NCBI GenBank assembly: GCA_031400505.1
Contig: JANNPZ010000035.1
Location: forward strand, 3,661 to 67,660
Direction of reading: 5' to 3'
DNA: 64,000 nucleotides
Origin: JAIYDJ01 sp031400505
GTDB taxonomy: Bacteria > Pseudomonadota > Alphaproteobacteria > Rhodobacterales > Rhodobacteraceae
Positions 1 through 8,253 of the stretch are shown here, piece by piece (the stretch's first letter is position 1; the number at the start of each line of letters is the position of its first letter). Made by a program: the position numbers and the translations under genes. The notes beneath the pieces are model-generated. The model was not told the DNA's origin. It ran no database searches and was given only the letters and a program-made list of their open reading frames with translations.

Positions 1-1622
1 TCGCTCATCCTAGCCTGCACCTCGGCCTTGATGGTGCGAGCACTCAATGCGCTGCCTGGTTGCAGAACGCGGTCGATCTGATCCAGCGCCTGTTCAAGCA
101 GTGTCACGATTGCGTCTTGCGCAAATGTCTGCCTCACGCCGCTTGCCGCGATATGTTCGGCGGCGCGGGTTCCCATGACCTGCCCTGAATTCAGCGCAGC
201 CCCACCGGGACGGGTCACGCCGTGCGTTCCAGCCGCTTCGCCTATGGTATATAGCCCGTTCAGATTGCTGCGACCCCAGGTATCCACGGCAATACCGCCA
301 TTCATATGCTGGTTGTTGACAGCAAACTCCAGAGGATCGCGGCGGATATCGACCTTGTAGCGCAGGTAGAGTTCGATAGAGAGCGGGTTCATTTGGCGCA
401 GCCGGTCGATCGGCTGTTCCTGTACCGCCCCGGCGCGACCCAGATAGGCCGCAACATCTGCATCGAGCCTTTCAAGACTGAACGACAAGTCTCCCGGCAC
501 AGGGTCTGGATTGCGGTTGAAATCCATGAACACCCGCCGCCCGGACTGAGTTTGCCGTGTGATCGCCAGATCGACAAGGCTTGATCCGAAGTCAAGCATC
601 CGGGTGGCGTGGAACGGCCATTGATACCCTTTGCGGAAGATGTTCGAGGCCAGTTCCTGCGTGGTTCGATAATAGTCGGCCAGAAAGTTATGCTCGGTGC
701 CCGCTGCATCGACCGAAAAGACATACGGAATGGCTTGTACATAGGTGCCCGACAGGTTCCACGGAAAGCCTTCGCGGCGGGTTCCGATGCCGAACTGGCT
801 TTCGGTGAGGTTGACGAGGGTTACACCCGCTTCCAGCGCCAGACCCAAGGAACCGAAGCAGCCATTCGGGAACACGGAGTCTCGGTAAAGCTCCCCGGGC
901 CCGCCTGCGGCGATGACCAGCGTTGTGCAATGAAACAGGGTCAGGCCAAGGGGATTCTCCGGCCTCTGTGCCTTTGGACGCACCGCAAGGATGCCGGCAA
1001 CCCTGCGCCGGTCGCCTTGCCCTTCGACCAGAACCCGAATGCCGGTCGTCTGGTTGAAGACAGGTATCCCCAACCGGATAGCTTCGGTTGCCAGCACCTT
1101 GACCATAAGGCGCGACGTTCGCGGCCCGCAACTTGTGGCGCGGCCCACGTCATCATGGTCGGTCTTATAGCGCAGCGTGCCGCCAAAAGCGTCTTGCGGC
1201 AGCGGCAAGCCAAGGTATTGCAACGACGCCATCGCACGCACCGAACCCACCGCCTCGACATAGGCGGTGTCTTCGTCCATCGCCCCGCCGGCCCGGATTG
1301 CCCGGGCCATGTCCTTGAAGTTGTCGCCGCGGTCCGAGGTGTTGGCGGTGTGCAATGTCTGCTTGTCCGACCCCGAACAGGCCGAGGTACCACCCCAGGC
1401 ACTTTGGCTGATGACCACAACATCTGTGCGGCGACGCTTCAGTTCCACCGCCGCGCGTAGGCCGGCTGCGCCACTGCCCAGAATCACGGTGCCGCAGGTG
1501 TGAACCGGCACATGGTGGCCATGCACCAGGACCGAAGTTTCAATTTCAGGCTCTGCCTCCAGTCGGGGCATGTCGATGTCGGTCAGAGCGTTCAGGATGT
1601 CTTGCGGGATGGTCTGGGCCAT
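1..1622 (-). CDS. FAD-dependent oxidoreductase, fumarate-reductase/aspartate-oxidase flavoprotein family (3' end cut by window)
   Basis: The minus-strand frame is open from an ATG at 1622 to the window edge, about 540 codons without a stop. A dinucleotide-binding motif GSGAAG lies at about residues 49-54 and is followed by ELKRRRTDVVVIS. A C-terminal block around GEAAGTHGVTRPGG is the second FAD contact of the FAD_binding_2 family (fumarate reductase, succinate dehydrogenase A, L-aspartate oxidase). No heme or iron-sulfur ligands are visible in the part present. The start is supported by GAGAAGG about 8 nt upstream. It lies 18 bp behind the Gfo/Idh gene and is probably cotranscribed with it. 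The likely role is a soluble substrate dehydrogenase of the same catabolic route; the substrate cannot be read from the sequence. Confidence 0.85.
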   Translation of the reverse strand, partial: MAQTIPQDILNALTDIDMPRLEAEPEIETSVLVHGHHVPVHTCGTVILGSGAAGLRAAVELKRRRTDVVVISQSAWGGTSACSGSDKQTLHTANTSDRGDNFKDMARAIRAGGAMDEDTAYVEAVGSVRAMASLQYLGLPLPQDAFGGTLRYKTDHDDVGRATSCGPRTSRLMVKVLATEAIRLGIPVFNQTTGIRVLVEGQGDRRRVAGILAVRPKAQRPENPLGLTLFHCTTLVIAAGGPGELYRDSVFPNGCFGSLGLALEAGVTLVNLTESQFGIGTRREGFPWNLSGTYVQAIPYVFSVDAAGTEHNFLADYYRTTQELASNIFRKGYQWPFHATRMLDFGSSLVDLAITRQTQSGRRVFMDFNRNPDPVPGDLSFSLERLDADVAAYLGRAGAVQEQPIDRLRQMNPLSIELYLRYKVDIRRDPLEFAVNNQHMNGGIAVDTWGRSNLNGLYTIGEAAGTHGVTRPGGAALNSGQVMGTRAAEHIAASGVRQTFAQDAIVTLLEQALDQIDRVLQPGSALSARTIKAEVQARMS

Positions 1623-1640
1623 GGTTGCGCCTTCTCGAAC

Positions 1641-2804
1641 TCAGGCAATCGAAACCCAGACACCACGGCGCGCGGATTCCATGCAGGCGTCAACGATCTG
1701 GCAGATGTGATGGCCGGCCTCGAATGTCGGCCACATTGCTTGCCCTGTGGTGATCGACCGGATCACCTCTGCCGCTTCGATGATCTTGGACTCGTTGTAG
1801 CCAAGCGCAAAGTTTGGAAGCGGCAGGAAGGCGCGAAACGTTTCATTCTCTGGACCCACATCAATTTCGCGGAAACCCCTGCGGCCCTTGGCATCGGCGC
1901 TGCTGTAAAACCGCAGGCGGTTCACCTCGTCATAGGTGTAGGACAAACTGCCCTTGGTGCCATAGACCTCGTAGGTCTGCATGAACTTGCGACCCGTTGC
2001 CACGCGGCTGAAATCGACCAGCCCGCGCGCGCCATTGGCGAATTTGCACAAGATATTTGTGCCATCGGGATTGGTCACATCCGACCACTGCTCTTGGCCC
2101 GTCAGTGCGGCCTGTTCGCCAAAGCCAAGCCCCGAAACCACCGGACGGCGCGGTGTTACGATGAAGTTGTCGGCGATCAGTTCGCTGACCCGACCCACCA
2201 GAAAATCCATGAAACTGAACACATGCGTACCAGTATCGCCGACGATGCCGGTCGGGGCAAGCTTCCCGTCAGCGCGCCACATGAACGGCGTCAGCGGGTC
2301 GCCATACATGTCAATGTGCTGGCAGGCCTTGAACAGCTTGATCTCGCCGATCTCGCCCGCGGAGATGATATCGCGCGCCAGATCATGGACAGGATTGCGT
2401 GGAAAGGCGTGGCCGACCCGGGTGATAAGACCCTTTGCCGCTGCGATGTCTGCCAGTTCGCGGGCCTGCGCCGCCGTATCGGCCAAAGGCTTTTCGCAAT
2501 ACACATGCTTGCCTGCCAGCAGTGCGGCCTTGGCCACTTCGTAGTGCAGGCTATCGGGCAGGCAGATGTCGATCAGGTCAATGTCGGGGTCCGAAATTGC
2601 ATCGCGCCATGAATGCAGGATTTTGGCCCCCGGCGCACGAAAGGCCAACTCGGCCGCAGCTTTGGGATTTGCCTCGACCAGGGCCACAACTCTGGCTGTA
2701 CCACCGGCGGTGCCCATGAAATGCGGAAAGGTCTGATAGGCCATCGTGTGGATCTTGCCCATCCAGCCCGCTGCGCCCAGAACTGCAACTCTGACTTCCG
2801 CCAT
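1641..2804 (-). CDS. Gfo/Idh/MocA family NAD(P)-dependent oxidoreductase
   Basis: 387-residue protein with an N-terminal Rossmann fold (VAVLGAAGWMGKIH near residues 6-19) and the EKPLADT motif typical of Gfo/Idh/MocA enzymes, followed by the C-terminal alpha/beta domain. The family oxidises or reduces sugars, inositols and related polyols with NAD(P). The start at 2804 is chosen because AAGGA stands 7 nt upstream and the protein then begins just before the Rossmann strand. An in-frame upstream ATG at 2867 would add 21 unrelated residues. It is the first gene of a minus-strand operon with the flavoprotein and lies directly behind a two-site operator (2876-2909). The exact substrate is unknown. 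Confidence 0.9.
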   Translation of the reverse strand: MAEVRVAVLGAAGWMGKIHTMAYQTFPHFMGTAGGTARVVALVEANPKAAAELAFRAPGAKILHSWRDAISDPDIDLIDICLPDSLHYEVAKAALLAGKHVYCEKPLADTAAQARELADIAAAKGLITRVGHAFPRNPVHDLARDIISAGEIGEIKLFKACQHIDMYGDPLTPFMWRADGKLAPTGIVGDTGTHVFSFMDFLVGRVSELIADNFIVTPRRPVVSGLGFGEQAALTGQEQWSDVTNPDGTNILCKFANGARGLVDFSRVATGRKFMQTYEVYGTKGSLSYTYDEVNRLRFYSSADAKGRRGFREIDVGPENETFRAFLPLPNFALGYNESKIIEAAEVIRSITTGQAMWPTFEAGHHICQIVDACMESARRGVWVSIA

Positions 2805-2875
2805 TTCAGGTCCTTCAGATTGAAATGCACCCCAAAACCAATGCACCTTGTCGGAATCTGGGTTCATCTGTGAAT

Positions 2876-2919
2876 ATGGAACGTTCCATTTTGCTAATGT
2901 AACGTTCCAAAGTTGTCAA
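2876..2919 (-). promoter_or_regulatory. Promoter with two tandem palindromic operators for the Gfo/Idh operon
   Basis: A perfect 14-bp palindrome ATGGAACGTTCCAT lies at 2876-2889. A second copy, TGTAACGTTCCA (one change from TGGAACGTTCCA), lies at 2898-2909. The repeat distance is exactly 21 bp, two helical turns. On the minus strand TTGACA (2914-2919) precedes the sites, so both operators lie at or just downstream of the -35 element. The central CpG and 12-14 bp dyad resemble LacI-type operators (inference). The same arrangement occurs at 51066-51119. Confidence 0.75.
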
Positions 2920-3554
2920 GATTCCTATTCAGCGAAGGCGCGTGGCAATGGCCGTTGTGTTGCGAAAAACTGCCGCTGCGGCAATGCAGGATCGCTCCGG
3001 GTGGTTTGATGCGGATGAACCCACCCAGGATCGTGGCTATCGGACTGGTAGACTCATGGCGCGAAAGGTCCGGGCCTTGGGTTGACACACTCGTTGCCCC
3101 GATATCCCGATGATCGAAGACGGGGAAAACAGCGGTATGCGCGCCGAGTTATGGGTTGACACACTCTGGTCATAGCATGCACTTTGAATAAGTGATCAAT
3201 CAAATTCAGGGCTCGATCCGCCTTCGTGAAGTGAAAGTCGATAGCCACCGCAGATAAGCGATGCCGTGATGAAAAAGGATCTGGTCACCTTGCCGAACCT
3301 TCGTTTTTCAAAACCTCTCGCCGTATCGACTCTGGCTTTTCCGCCTGCAAAGACATCAGCCCCAAAGTTCCGAATTGGCGGCCAGCGCGTACGATATCTT
3401 CCGAAAACCCGTCGGAAAAAACCGGTCAGACTGGTCTGGGGCGCGCGCCTTTTGGTAACAGCGATCACGTTCTCGGGACATGTGCCTTCGATTTTTGTCT
3501 GCGTGGCTGGTCCCTGCCGGCCTGATCGACTTAGCAACAAAGGAGTGACTGAAA
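2920..3554. other. Long intergenic region with a 15-bp direct repeat
   Basis: No convincing gene is seen in about 630 bp. The only clear structure is the 15-mer TGGGTTGACACACTC, at 3078-3092 and again at 3152-3166 (74 bp apart). Each copy contains a consensus -35 hexamer TTGACA, but neither has a good -10 at 16-18 bp. The rest presumably holds the leader and promoter of the ABC operon that starts at 3555. A 100-codon open frame here has no family resemblance. Confidence 0.5.
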
Positions 3555-4676
3555 ATGGACGTCCTTGACCAACTTGGTGCCCTTCGTGAAGGCAAGCTAA
3601 GCCGCCGGGCTTTCAATCGCTCGCTGTTTGCGCTTGGCATCAGCACTGTGATGATTCCGGTGCTGCCGCGCCGGACGATTGCATCGCCCGCGGATCACGC
3701 GACCTGGTTTACCTGGGGCGGGTTCGATGTTCCGGACTATTTCGACGAATACGTGGCCAAGCGTGGCGAGCTGCCCAACTTTTCAACTTATGGGTCGGCG
3801 GAAGAGGCGCTGAACAAACTGCAGTCGGGCTTTGTTGCCGATATTGCCATGCCCTGCATGACGGATGTGCCGCGCTGGTCGGATACCGGCCTGTTTCAGC
3901 CGATCGATACGTCGCGCCTGTCGAACTGGGCCGATATCATGCCCGATCTTTGGAATGTTCCTTATAACCTCAAAGACGGCAAGCCGTGGCTGGTGCCATG
4001 GGAGTGGGGTCAGACCTCTATCGTCTACCGGACAGACATGTTCGAGCTTCAGGGCGAAGAAAGCTGGGACATGCTTTGGGACCCGCGCTATGCCGGGCGA
4101 CTTGGAATGCTGGGCGGGGGCGGTGATGCATGGTGGTGTGCCGCGATCAAAGCGGGCGTGCCCTTTGATCAGATCCATACCGATGAAGCGTTCGCGAAAA
4201 TCTCTGCAGTGCTGCGTGAACAGCGCCCACTGATCCGAGTCTATTCCGATGATACGACCTCGACCGATACCGCCTTGGCGGCGGGTGAACTTGTGGCCTG
4301 CATGGCCTGGAACAGTTCGGCCGTCAGCCTGATCGGCCAGGAGGTTCCGGTCAAGTTTGCCAAGCCCAAGGAAGGTGCACTGACCTGGGTTTGCGGGCAG
4401 ATGCTGCATGCACAGGCCCCCAATCTCGACAGCGCTTATGATATTCTGGATTCACTGCTCAGCGAGGCAGCGACGGCCGCTCTGATCACCGGGTCTGGTT
4501 ATGGCGGAAGCAATCGCAAGGCCTATGACAGGTTCACCGACGAAGAACTTGCCGCTTTGGGTCTGTCGCGCAATCCGATGGAAATCCTCGAGGCGGGGCA
4601 TCTTGGCATTCCGCAGACCGCCGAGTGGGACCGCCGGATGACCGAGACCTGGGAGCAGATCAAGCTTGGCTTCTAG
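3555..4676 (+). CDS. ABC transporter substrate-binding protein, spermidine/putrescine (PotD) type
   Basis: 373-residue exported binding protein. A twin-arginine-like motif SRRAF at residues 16-20 precedes a hydrophobic stretch, so export by Tat is likely. The mature part begins with the WFTWGGFDVPDYF strand typical of PotD-family proteins. It then shows the W-rich VPWEWGQTSIVYR segment and the SWDMLWDPRYAGRLGML block, where this family describes hinge residues. It captures a polyamine or other cationic amine in the periplasm. AAAGGAG lies 9 nt before the ATG. It is the first gene of a plus-strand operon with two permeases and an ATPase; the substrate is inferred from the neighbouring amine-oxidising enzymes. 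Confidence 0.9.
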   Translation: MDVLDQLGALREGKLSRRAFNRSLFALGISTVMIPVLPRRTIASPADHATWFTWGGFDVPDYFDEYVAKRGELPNFSTYGSAEEALNKLQSGFVADIAMPCMTDVPRWSDTGLFQPIDTSRLSNWADIMPDLWNVPYNLKDGKPWLVPWEWGQTSIVYRTDMFELQGEESWDMLWDPRYAGRLGMLGGGGDAWWCAAIKAGVPFDQIHTDEAFAKISAVLREQRPLIRVYSDDTTSTDTALAAGELVACMAWNSSAVSLIGQEVPVKFAKPKEGALTWVCGQMLHAQAPNLDSAYDILDSLLSEAATAALITGSGYGGSNRKAYDRFTDEELAALGLSRNPMEILEAGHLGIPQTAEWDRRMTETWEQIKLGF

Positions 4677-4716
4677 ACCCTGACGCCGCCTAAGACCTGA
4701 CTGGGGACCCTGAACC

Positions 4717-5625
4717 ATGACGCTTTCTGCTGGGCAATCCTTGCGTGTTGTGCCTTCAAGTGCACTGGTGCGTTTCCTGCACCGGCACGAAGGCTGGCGC
4801 GGCTATCTGTTGATGGCTCCGGCGCTGTTGCTGATGGCGGCTGCGATCATCTTCCCCATCGGGATGACCCTGGTGATGAGCACATGGTCGCTGTCGGGCT
4901 ATGATACGGTGACAACGCCTGGTCTGAGCAACTACACAGCAATGGCAGATCATCCGATGTTCAGGGTGCTGATCTTGCGGTCATTGACCATCTCGCTGAC
5001 TTGCACGGCTTTCACTGTTCTTCTGTGCTACCCCATGGCCTATTACGTCGCTTTCCATGGTGGTCGCTACAAGGCGCTTTGGATGATCGTGATGACCCTG
5101 CCCTTCTGGACCAGCTACCTTCTGCGCGTCTTTGCTTGGAAAGTGGTGCTGGGATACGAAGGTGTGCTGAACACGGCGTTGCTGGGTCTGGGTATTGTCC
5201 AGGAACCGGTCTCGGCGTTTCTTTACAGTCAGACGGCCGTGACAATCGTCCTTGCCCATTCCTGGGCGGCCTTTGCCCTTTTGCCGATGTATGTCAGCCT
5301 CGAAAAGATCGACCGCAGCTATCTGGAGGCTGCCGCCGATCTTGGCGACAGCCCGGCACGAAGGTTCTGGCGCATCACTTTTCCATTGTCTCTGCCGGGC
5401 GTCGTTGCGGCCTTCATCATGATGTTCGTACCGACGGTGGGCGAGTACATCACGCCCGCCATGGTCGGCGGGCCGGACGGGATGATGATCGGCAACCTCA
5501 TCCAGGCGATGTTCGGGCCGATGAACAACTGGCCCGCTGGTGCAGCGCTTGCAGTGGTTATGATGCTGACCATCGGGCTCGCCGGGCTGGTCTTCGTCGT
5601 CCTCGACCGGTTACTGCGGAGGTAG
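4717..5625 (+). CDS. ABC transporter permease, PotB-like
   Basis: 302-residue inner-membrane protein with about six hydrophobic helices (first near residues 28-48). It carries the cytoplasmic EAA loop EAAADLGDSPARRFWRI, which docks on the ATPase. Order, length and sequence fit the first permease (PotB/PotH class) of spermidine/putrescine importers. It begins 40 bp after the binding protein and ends 3 bp before the second permease. Together with that permease and the ATPase it forms the translocation channel for the substrate captured by the upstream binding protein. Confidence 0.92.
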   Translation: MTLSAGQSLRVVPSSALVRFLHRHEGWRGYLLMAPALLLMAAAIIFPIGMTLVMSTWSLSGYDTVTTPGLSNYTAMADHPMFRVLILRSLTISLTCTAFTVLLCYPMAYYVAFHGGRYKALWMIVMTLPFWTSYLLRVFAWKVVLGYEGVLNTALLGLGIVQEPVSAFLYSQTAVTIVLAHSWAAFALLPMYVSLEKIDRSYLEAAADLGDSPARRFWRITFPLSLPGVVAAFIMMFVPTVGEYITPAMVGGPDGMMIGNLIQAMFGPMNNWPAGAALAVVMMLTIGLAGLVFVVLDRLLRR

Positions 5626-5628
5626 GGC

Positions 5629-6447
5629 ATGGCACGCTACACCGGATTCCATGCCCCGAACCACACGCTTGCGATTTATGCTGCGGTCTTTGCCTTCGTC
5701 CTCTACTTGCCCATCCTGTTCATCCCGATCTTCTCGTTCAACTCGGGCGTCTATGTGAAGTTCCCGCTCGAGGGCTTTACTTTGCAGTGGTACGTCAACC
5801 TTCTCGGCCGCGAACCGCTGAAGGCGGCGTTCTGGAACAGCGTCAAGATCGCCGCCGCCGTCAGCGTGTTGTCCACCGTCATCGCAGTTCCGGCCGCACT
5901 GGCCATTGCGCGCTACCGGATGCCCGGCAAGGCGCCCGCCGTCAGCTTCATGATGCTGCCGCTGGTCCTGCCGGGACTGATCATGGGCGTGGCGCTGCTG
6001 GGCCTCTTGAACCGGATGGGGGTGACGCTGTCGTTGGTCACCGTGACCATCGGGCATATGGTGATCTGCCTGCCCTATGCGATCTCGGTCCTGCTGCCGA
6101 GGTTCATCGGCTTCAACCGATCGCTGGAAGAAGCCTCGGCCGATCTGGGTGAGCCGCCCTTGCGCACCTTCTGGCGGGTGACGCTGCCCTGCAACTATCC
6201 CGGCATCCTGGCCTGCGTCTTGATGACCTTCACCATATCATTCGATGAGTATTTCATGGCTTTCTTCCTAAGCGGTCCGAAATCGACCTTGCCCATGTAC
6301 ATCTGGGGTCAACTTCGCTTTCCGCAGGACTTTCCCTCTCTTCTGGCGCTCTCGACGCTGATCCTGCTGTTCAGTTTCGTGCTGATCTTCACCAGCTTGC
6401 GCCTAAGCAAGGTCGGCCAGACGGCCCAGACGGGGGCACTGAAATGA
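5629..6447 (+). CDS. ABC transporter permease, PotC-like
   Basis: 272-residue inner-membrane permease with about six transmembrane segments and the EAA loop EEASADLGEPPLRTFWRV. The SFDEYFMAFFLSGP segment is typical of PotC/PotI proteins. GGAGG just before the preceding stop codon is its ribosome-binding site. It overlaps the ATPase gene by four bases (ATGA), which indicates translational coupling. It is the second half of the channel of the polyamine-type importer. Confidence 0.92.
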   Translation: MARYTGFHAPNHTLAIYAAVFAFVLYLPILFIPIFSFNSGVYVKFPLEGFTLQWYVNLLGREPLKAAFWNSVKIAAAVSVLSTVIAVPAALAIARYRMPGKAPAVSFMMLPLVLPGLIMGVALLGLLNRMGVTLSLVTVTIGHMVICLPYAISVLLPRFIGFNRSLEEASADLGEPPLRTFWRVTLPCNYPGILACVLMTFTISFDEYFMAFFLSGPKSTLPMYIWGQLRFPQDFPSLLALSTLILLFSFVLIFTSLRLSKVGQTAQTGALK

Positions 6448-7526
6448 TCTCGGTCCGCAAAGTCAGCAAGTCCTTTGGCCGGGTGCAGGCCGTGCAGGAT
6501 GTGTCGCTAGAGATCCGTGCGGGCGAGTTTTTCTCGCTTCTGGGCGCATCGGGATCGGGCAAGACCACGCTTTTGCGGATGATCGCGGGGTTCGAGGCTG
6601 TGACCGCAGGCCAGATCCTGATCGAGGGTCAAGAGATGCAGGACCTGCCGCCGCACCTGCGCCCGATCAACATGGTGTTCCAGAACTATGCGATTTTCCC
6701 CCACCTGAACGTGCATGACAACATCGCCTACGGGCTGCAGCGATTGCGTCTGCCCAAGGTCGATCAGGCCCGCATGGTGGACGAAATGCTCGAGATGATC
6801 GCGCTTTCGGGCTATGGCATGCGCAAGGCCAGCCAATTGTCAGGTGGGCAGATGCAGCGCGTGGCGCTGGCACGGGCACTGATCCTGAAGCCCAAGGTGC
6901 TGCTTCTGGACGAGCCTCTTGGCGCACTCGACAAGCAACTGCGCGAGCAGATGCAGCTGGAGCTACGGGGACTGCAAAAACAACTCGGGATCACCTTCAT
7001 CCTGGTCACGCATGACCAGGAAGAGGCTCTGACCCTGTCGGACCGCGTGGCCGTGATGGCGAATGGCTGGGTGATTCAGGTCGATACGCCGGCGGGCCTT
7101 TACGACCATCCAAAGAATCGTCAGGTCGCGGGTTTTGTGGGCACGATGAATTTCTTCGACGCTGTCGTGTCCGTTCATGGCCAGGACCGCGTCGCCGATG
7201 TTGCGGGCCTTGGACGGCAGATGCTGAACGGGCAGGCCGGGCCACATGGCAATTGCGCCAAAGTGCTGGTGGCCATTCGACCGGAAAGCCTGGTGCTGAG
7301 TTCGACCGAGCCCGGGCCAGGCAAACCCTCTGTCCCGGGCAAGGTGGAAGCCCGCCAGTATCTGGGCGGCCGCCAGATCCTGCATGTGGCGGTCGAAGGC
7401 CGCGCAACGCCTGTGGCCGTTTCAACCTTTGCCCATCGCGGAGAGGACTCTTGGGCGGGCAGCGAGGGCCGGCCGGTCTGGTTGACATGGGGACCAGAGG
7501 CCATCAACGTCATCGACCCTGATTGA
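6444..7526 (+). CDS. ABC transporter ATP-binding protein, PotA-like
   Basis: 360-residue ATPase. Walker A is GASGSGKTT, the Q-loop is NMVFQNYAIFPHL, the signature is LSGGQMQR, Walker B is VLLLDEPLGALD and the H-loop is VTHDQEEA. The C-terminal third is a TOBE-like domain (about residues 285-350), as in PotA and other regulated importers. It powers the PotB/PotC-like channel from the cytoplasmic side. The start overlaps the upstream stop in an ATGA. A TetR-type regulator gene follows after 25 bp. Confidence 0.93.
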   Translation: MISVRKVSKSFGRVQAVQDVSLEIRAGEFFSLLGASGSGKTTLLRMIAGFEAVTAGQILIEGQEMQDLPPHLRPINMVFQNYAIFPHLNVHDNIAYGLQRLRLPKVDQARMVDEMLEMIALSGYGMRKASQLSGGQMQRVALARALILKPKVLLLDEPLGALDKQLREQMQLELRGLQKQLGITFILVTHDQEEALTLSDRVAVMANGWVIQVDTPAGLYDHPKNRQVAGFVGTMNFFDAVVSVHGQDRVADVAGLGRQMLNGQAGPHGNCAKVLVAIRPESLVLSSTEPGPGKPSVPGKVEARQYLGGRQILHVAVEGRATPVAVSTFAHRGEDSWAGSEGRPVWLTWGPEAINVIDPD

Positions 7527-7551
7527 TCAATGTTCCACCGGCGGACCAGAC

Positions 7552-8250
7552 ATGACACAGAAAGACAAAATCCCAGTGCAGCCAAGAACCAGCAGAGACC
7601 GCGCCAAGGCCGAGCGGCGGCAGGCGTTGATCGAGGCAACCATCACCTCGATTGCCGAATATGGGCTTTCGGGCACCACCATCGCACGCGTTACCGAAAT
7701 TGCGGGCACGTCGATCGGGTTGGCAAGTTTCTACTTCGAAAGCAAGGAACGGCTGTTCGAGGCTGTGCTGCAACACCTTGCCGATCAAGAGCGCAACCTT
7801 TGGCAGGATCGCCTTGCCGATGCCAATCAGACCCCGGCCGAACGATTGGTTGCCCTGGTCGATGCGCGGTTCGACCCTCGCGTCTGCAACCCCAGGACGC
7901 TTTCGGTATGGTTCGGGTTCTGGGGCGATGCGGGCGCGCGCGCGATCTATCGCCGGATTGTCGAAGCGACGGATGACGCGCGGCTGGCCGCAACTGTCAG
8001 CCTGATCGAAAGCCTTGGACAGGGCGCAGGCGATGCGCTGCGCGATGCCGAGCAGACGGCGCTGGGGCTTGAAGCCTTCTATGACGGTCTATGGCTGAAT
8101 CTGCTGCTTTATCCCGATGACTTCAGGCGCGTCGCGTGCCGCCAACGCGCGGTCGAGCATTTGGCCGCCCTTTTCCCAAATCATATCAATGCCCTGCAGA
8201 CGGTCGCGGCGCGGACGACGACCGGCAGTGCGCCTGTGCAAAGGACCTGA
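7552..8250 (+). CDS. TetR/AcrR family transcriptional regulator, BetI-like
   Basis: 232-residue regulator. The N-terminal helix-turn-helix region (about residues 20-75) contains RRQALIEATITSIAEYG, then TTIARVTEIAGTS and YFESKERLFEAV, arranged as in BetI, the choline-responsive repressor of betaine genes. The rest is the variable ligand-binding domain. It sits between the importer genes and the amine-oxidising enzymes, so it probably controls this operon in response to the transported compound (inference). The ribosome-binding site is weak. No clear operator is visible immediately upstream. It could also bind elsewhere on the replicon. Confidence 0.85.
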   Translation: MTQKDKIPVQPRTSRDRAKAERRQALIEATITSIAEYGLSGTTIARVTEIAGTSIGLASFYFESKERLFEAVLQHLADQERNLWQDRLADANQTPAERLVALVDARFDPRVCNPRTLSVWFGFWGDAGARAIYRRIVEATDDARLAATVSLIESLGQGAGDALRDAEQTALGLEAFYDGLWLNLLLYPDDFRRVACRQRAVEHLAALFPNHINALQTVAARTTTGSAPVQRT

Positions 8251-8253
8251 CCC

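Noticed and set aside
3266..3568. 100-codon frame before the PotD-like gene
   Set aside because: Basic composition without motifs, runs into the ribosome-binding site and start of the real gene in another frame.
7552..8250. TetR/BetI-like protein as the regulator of the TGGAACGTTCCA sites
   Set aside because: No such site lies at its own promoter or near the importer genes, and the central-CpG dyad is more like LacI-type operators; the link remains unsupported.
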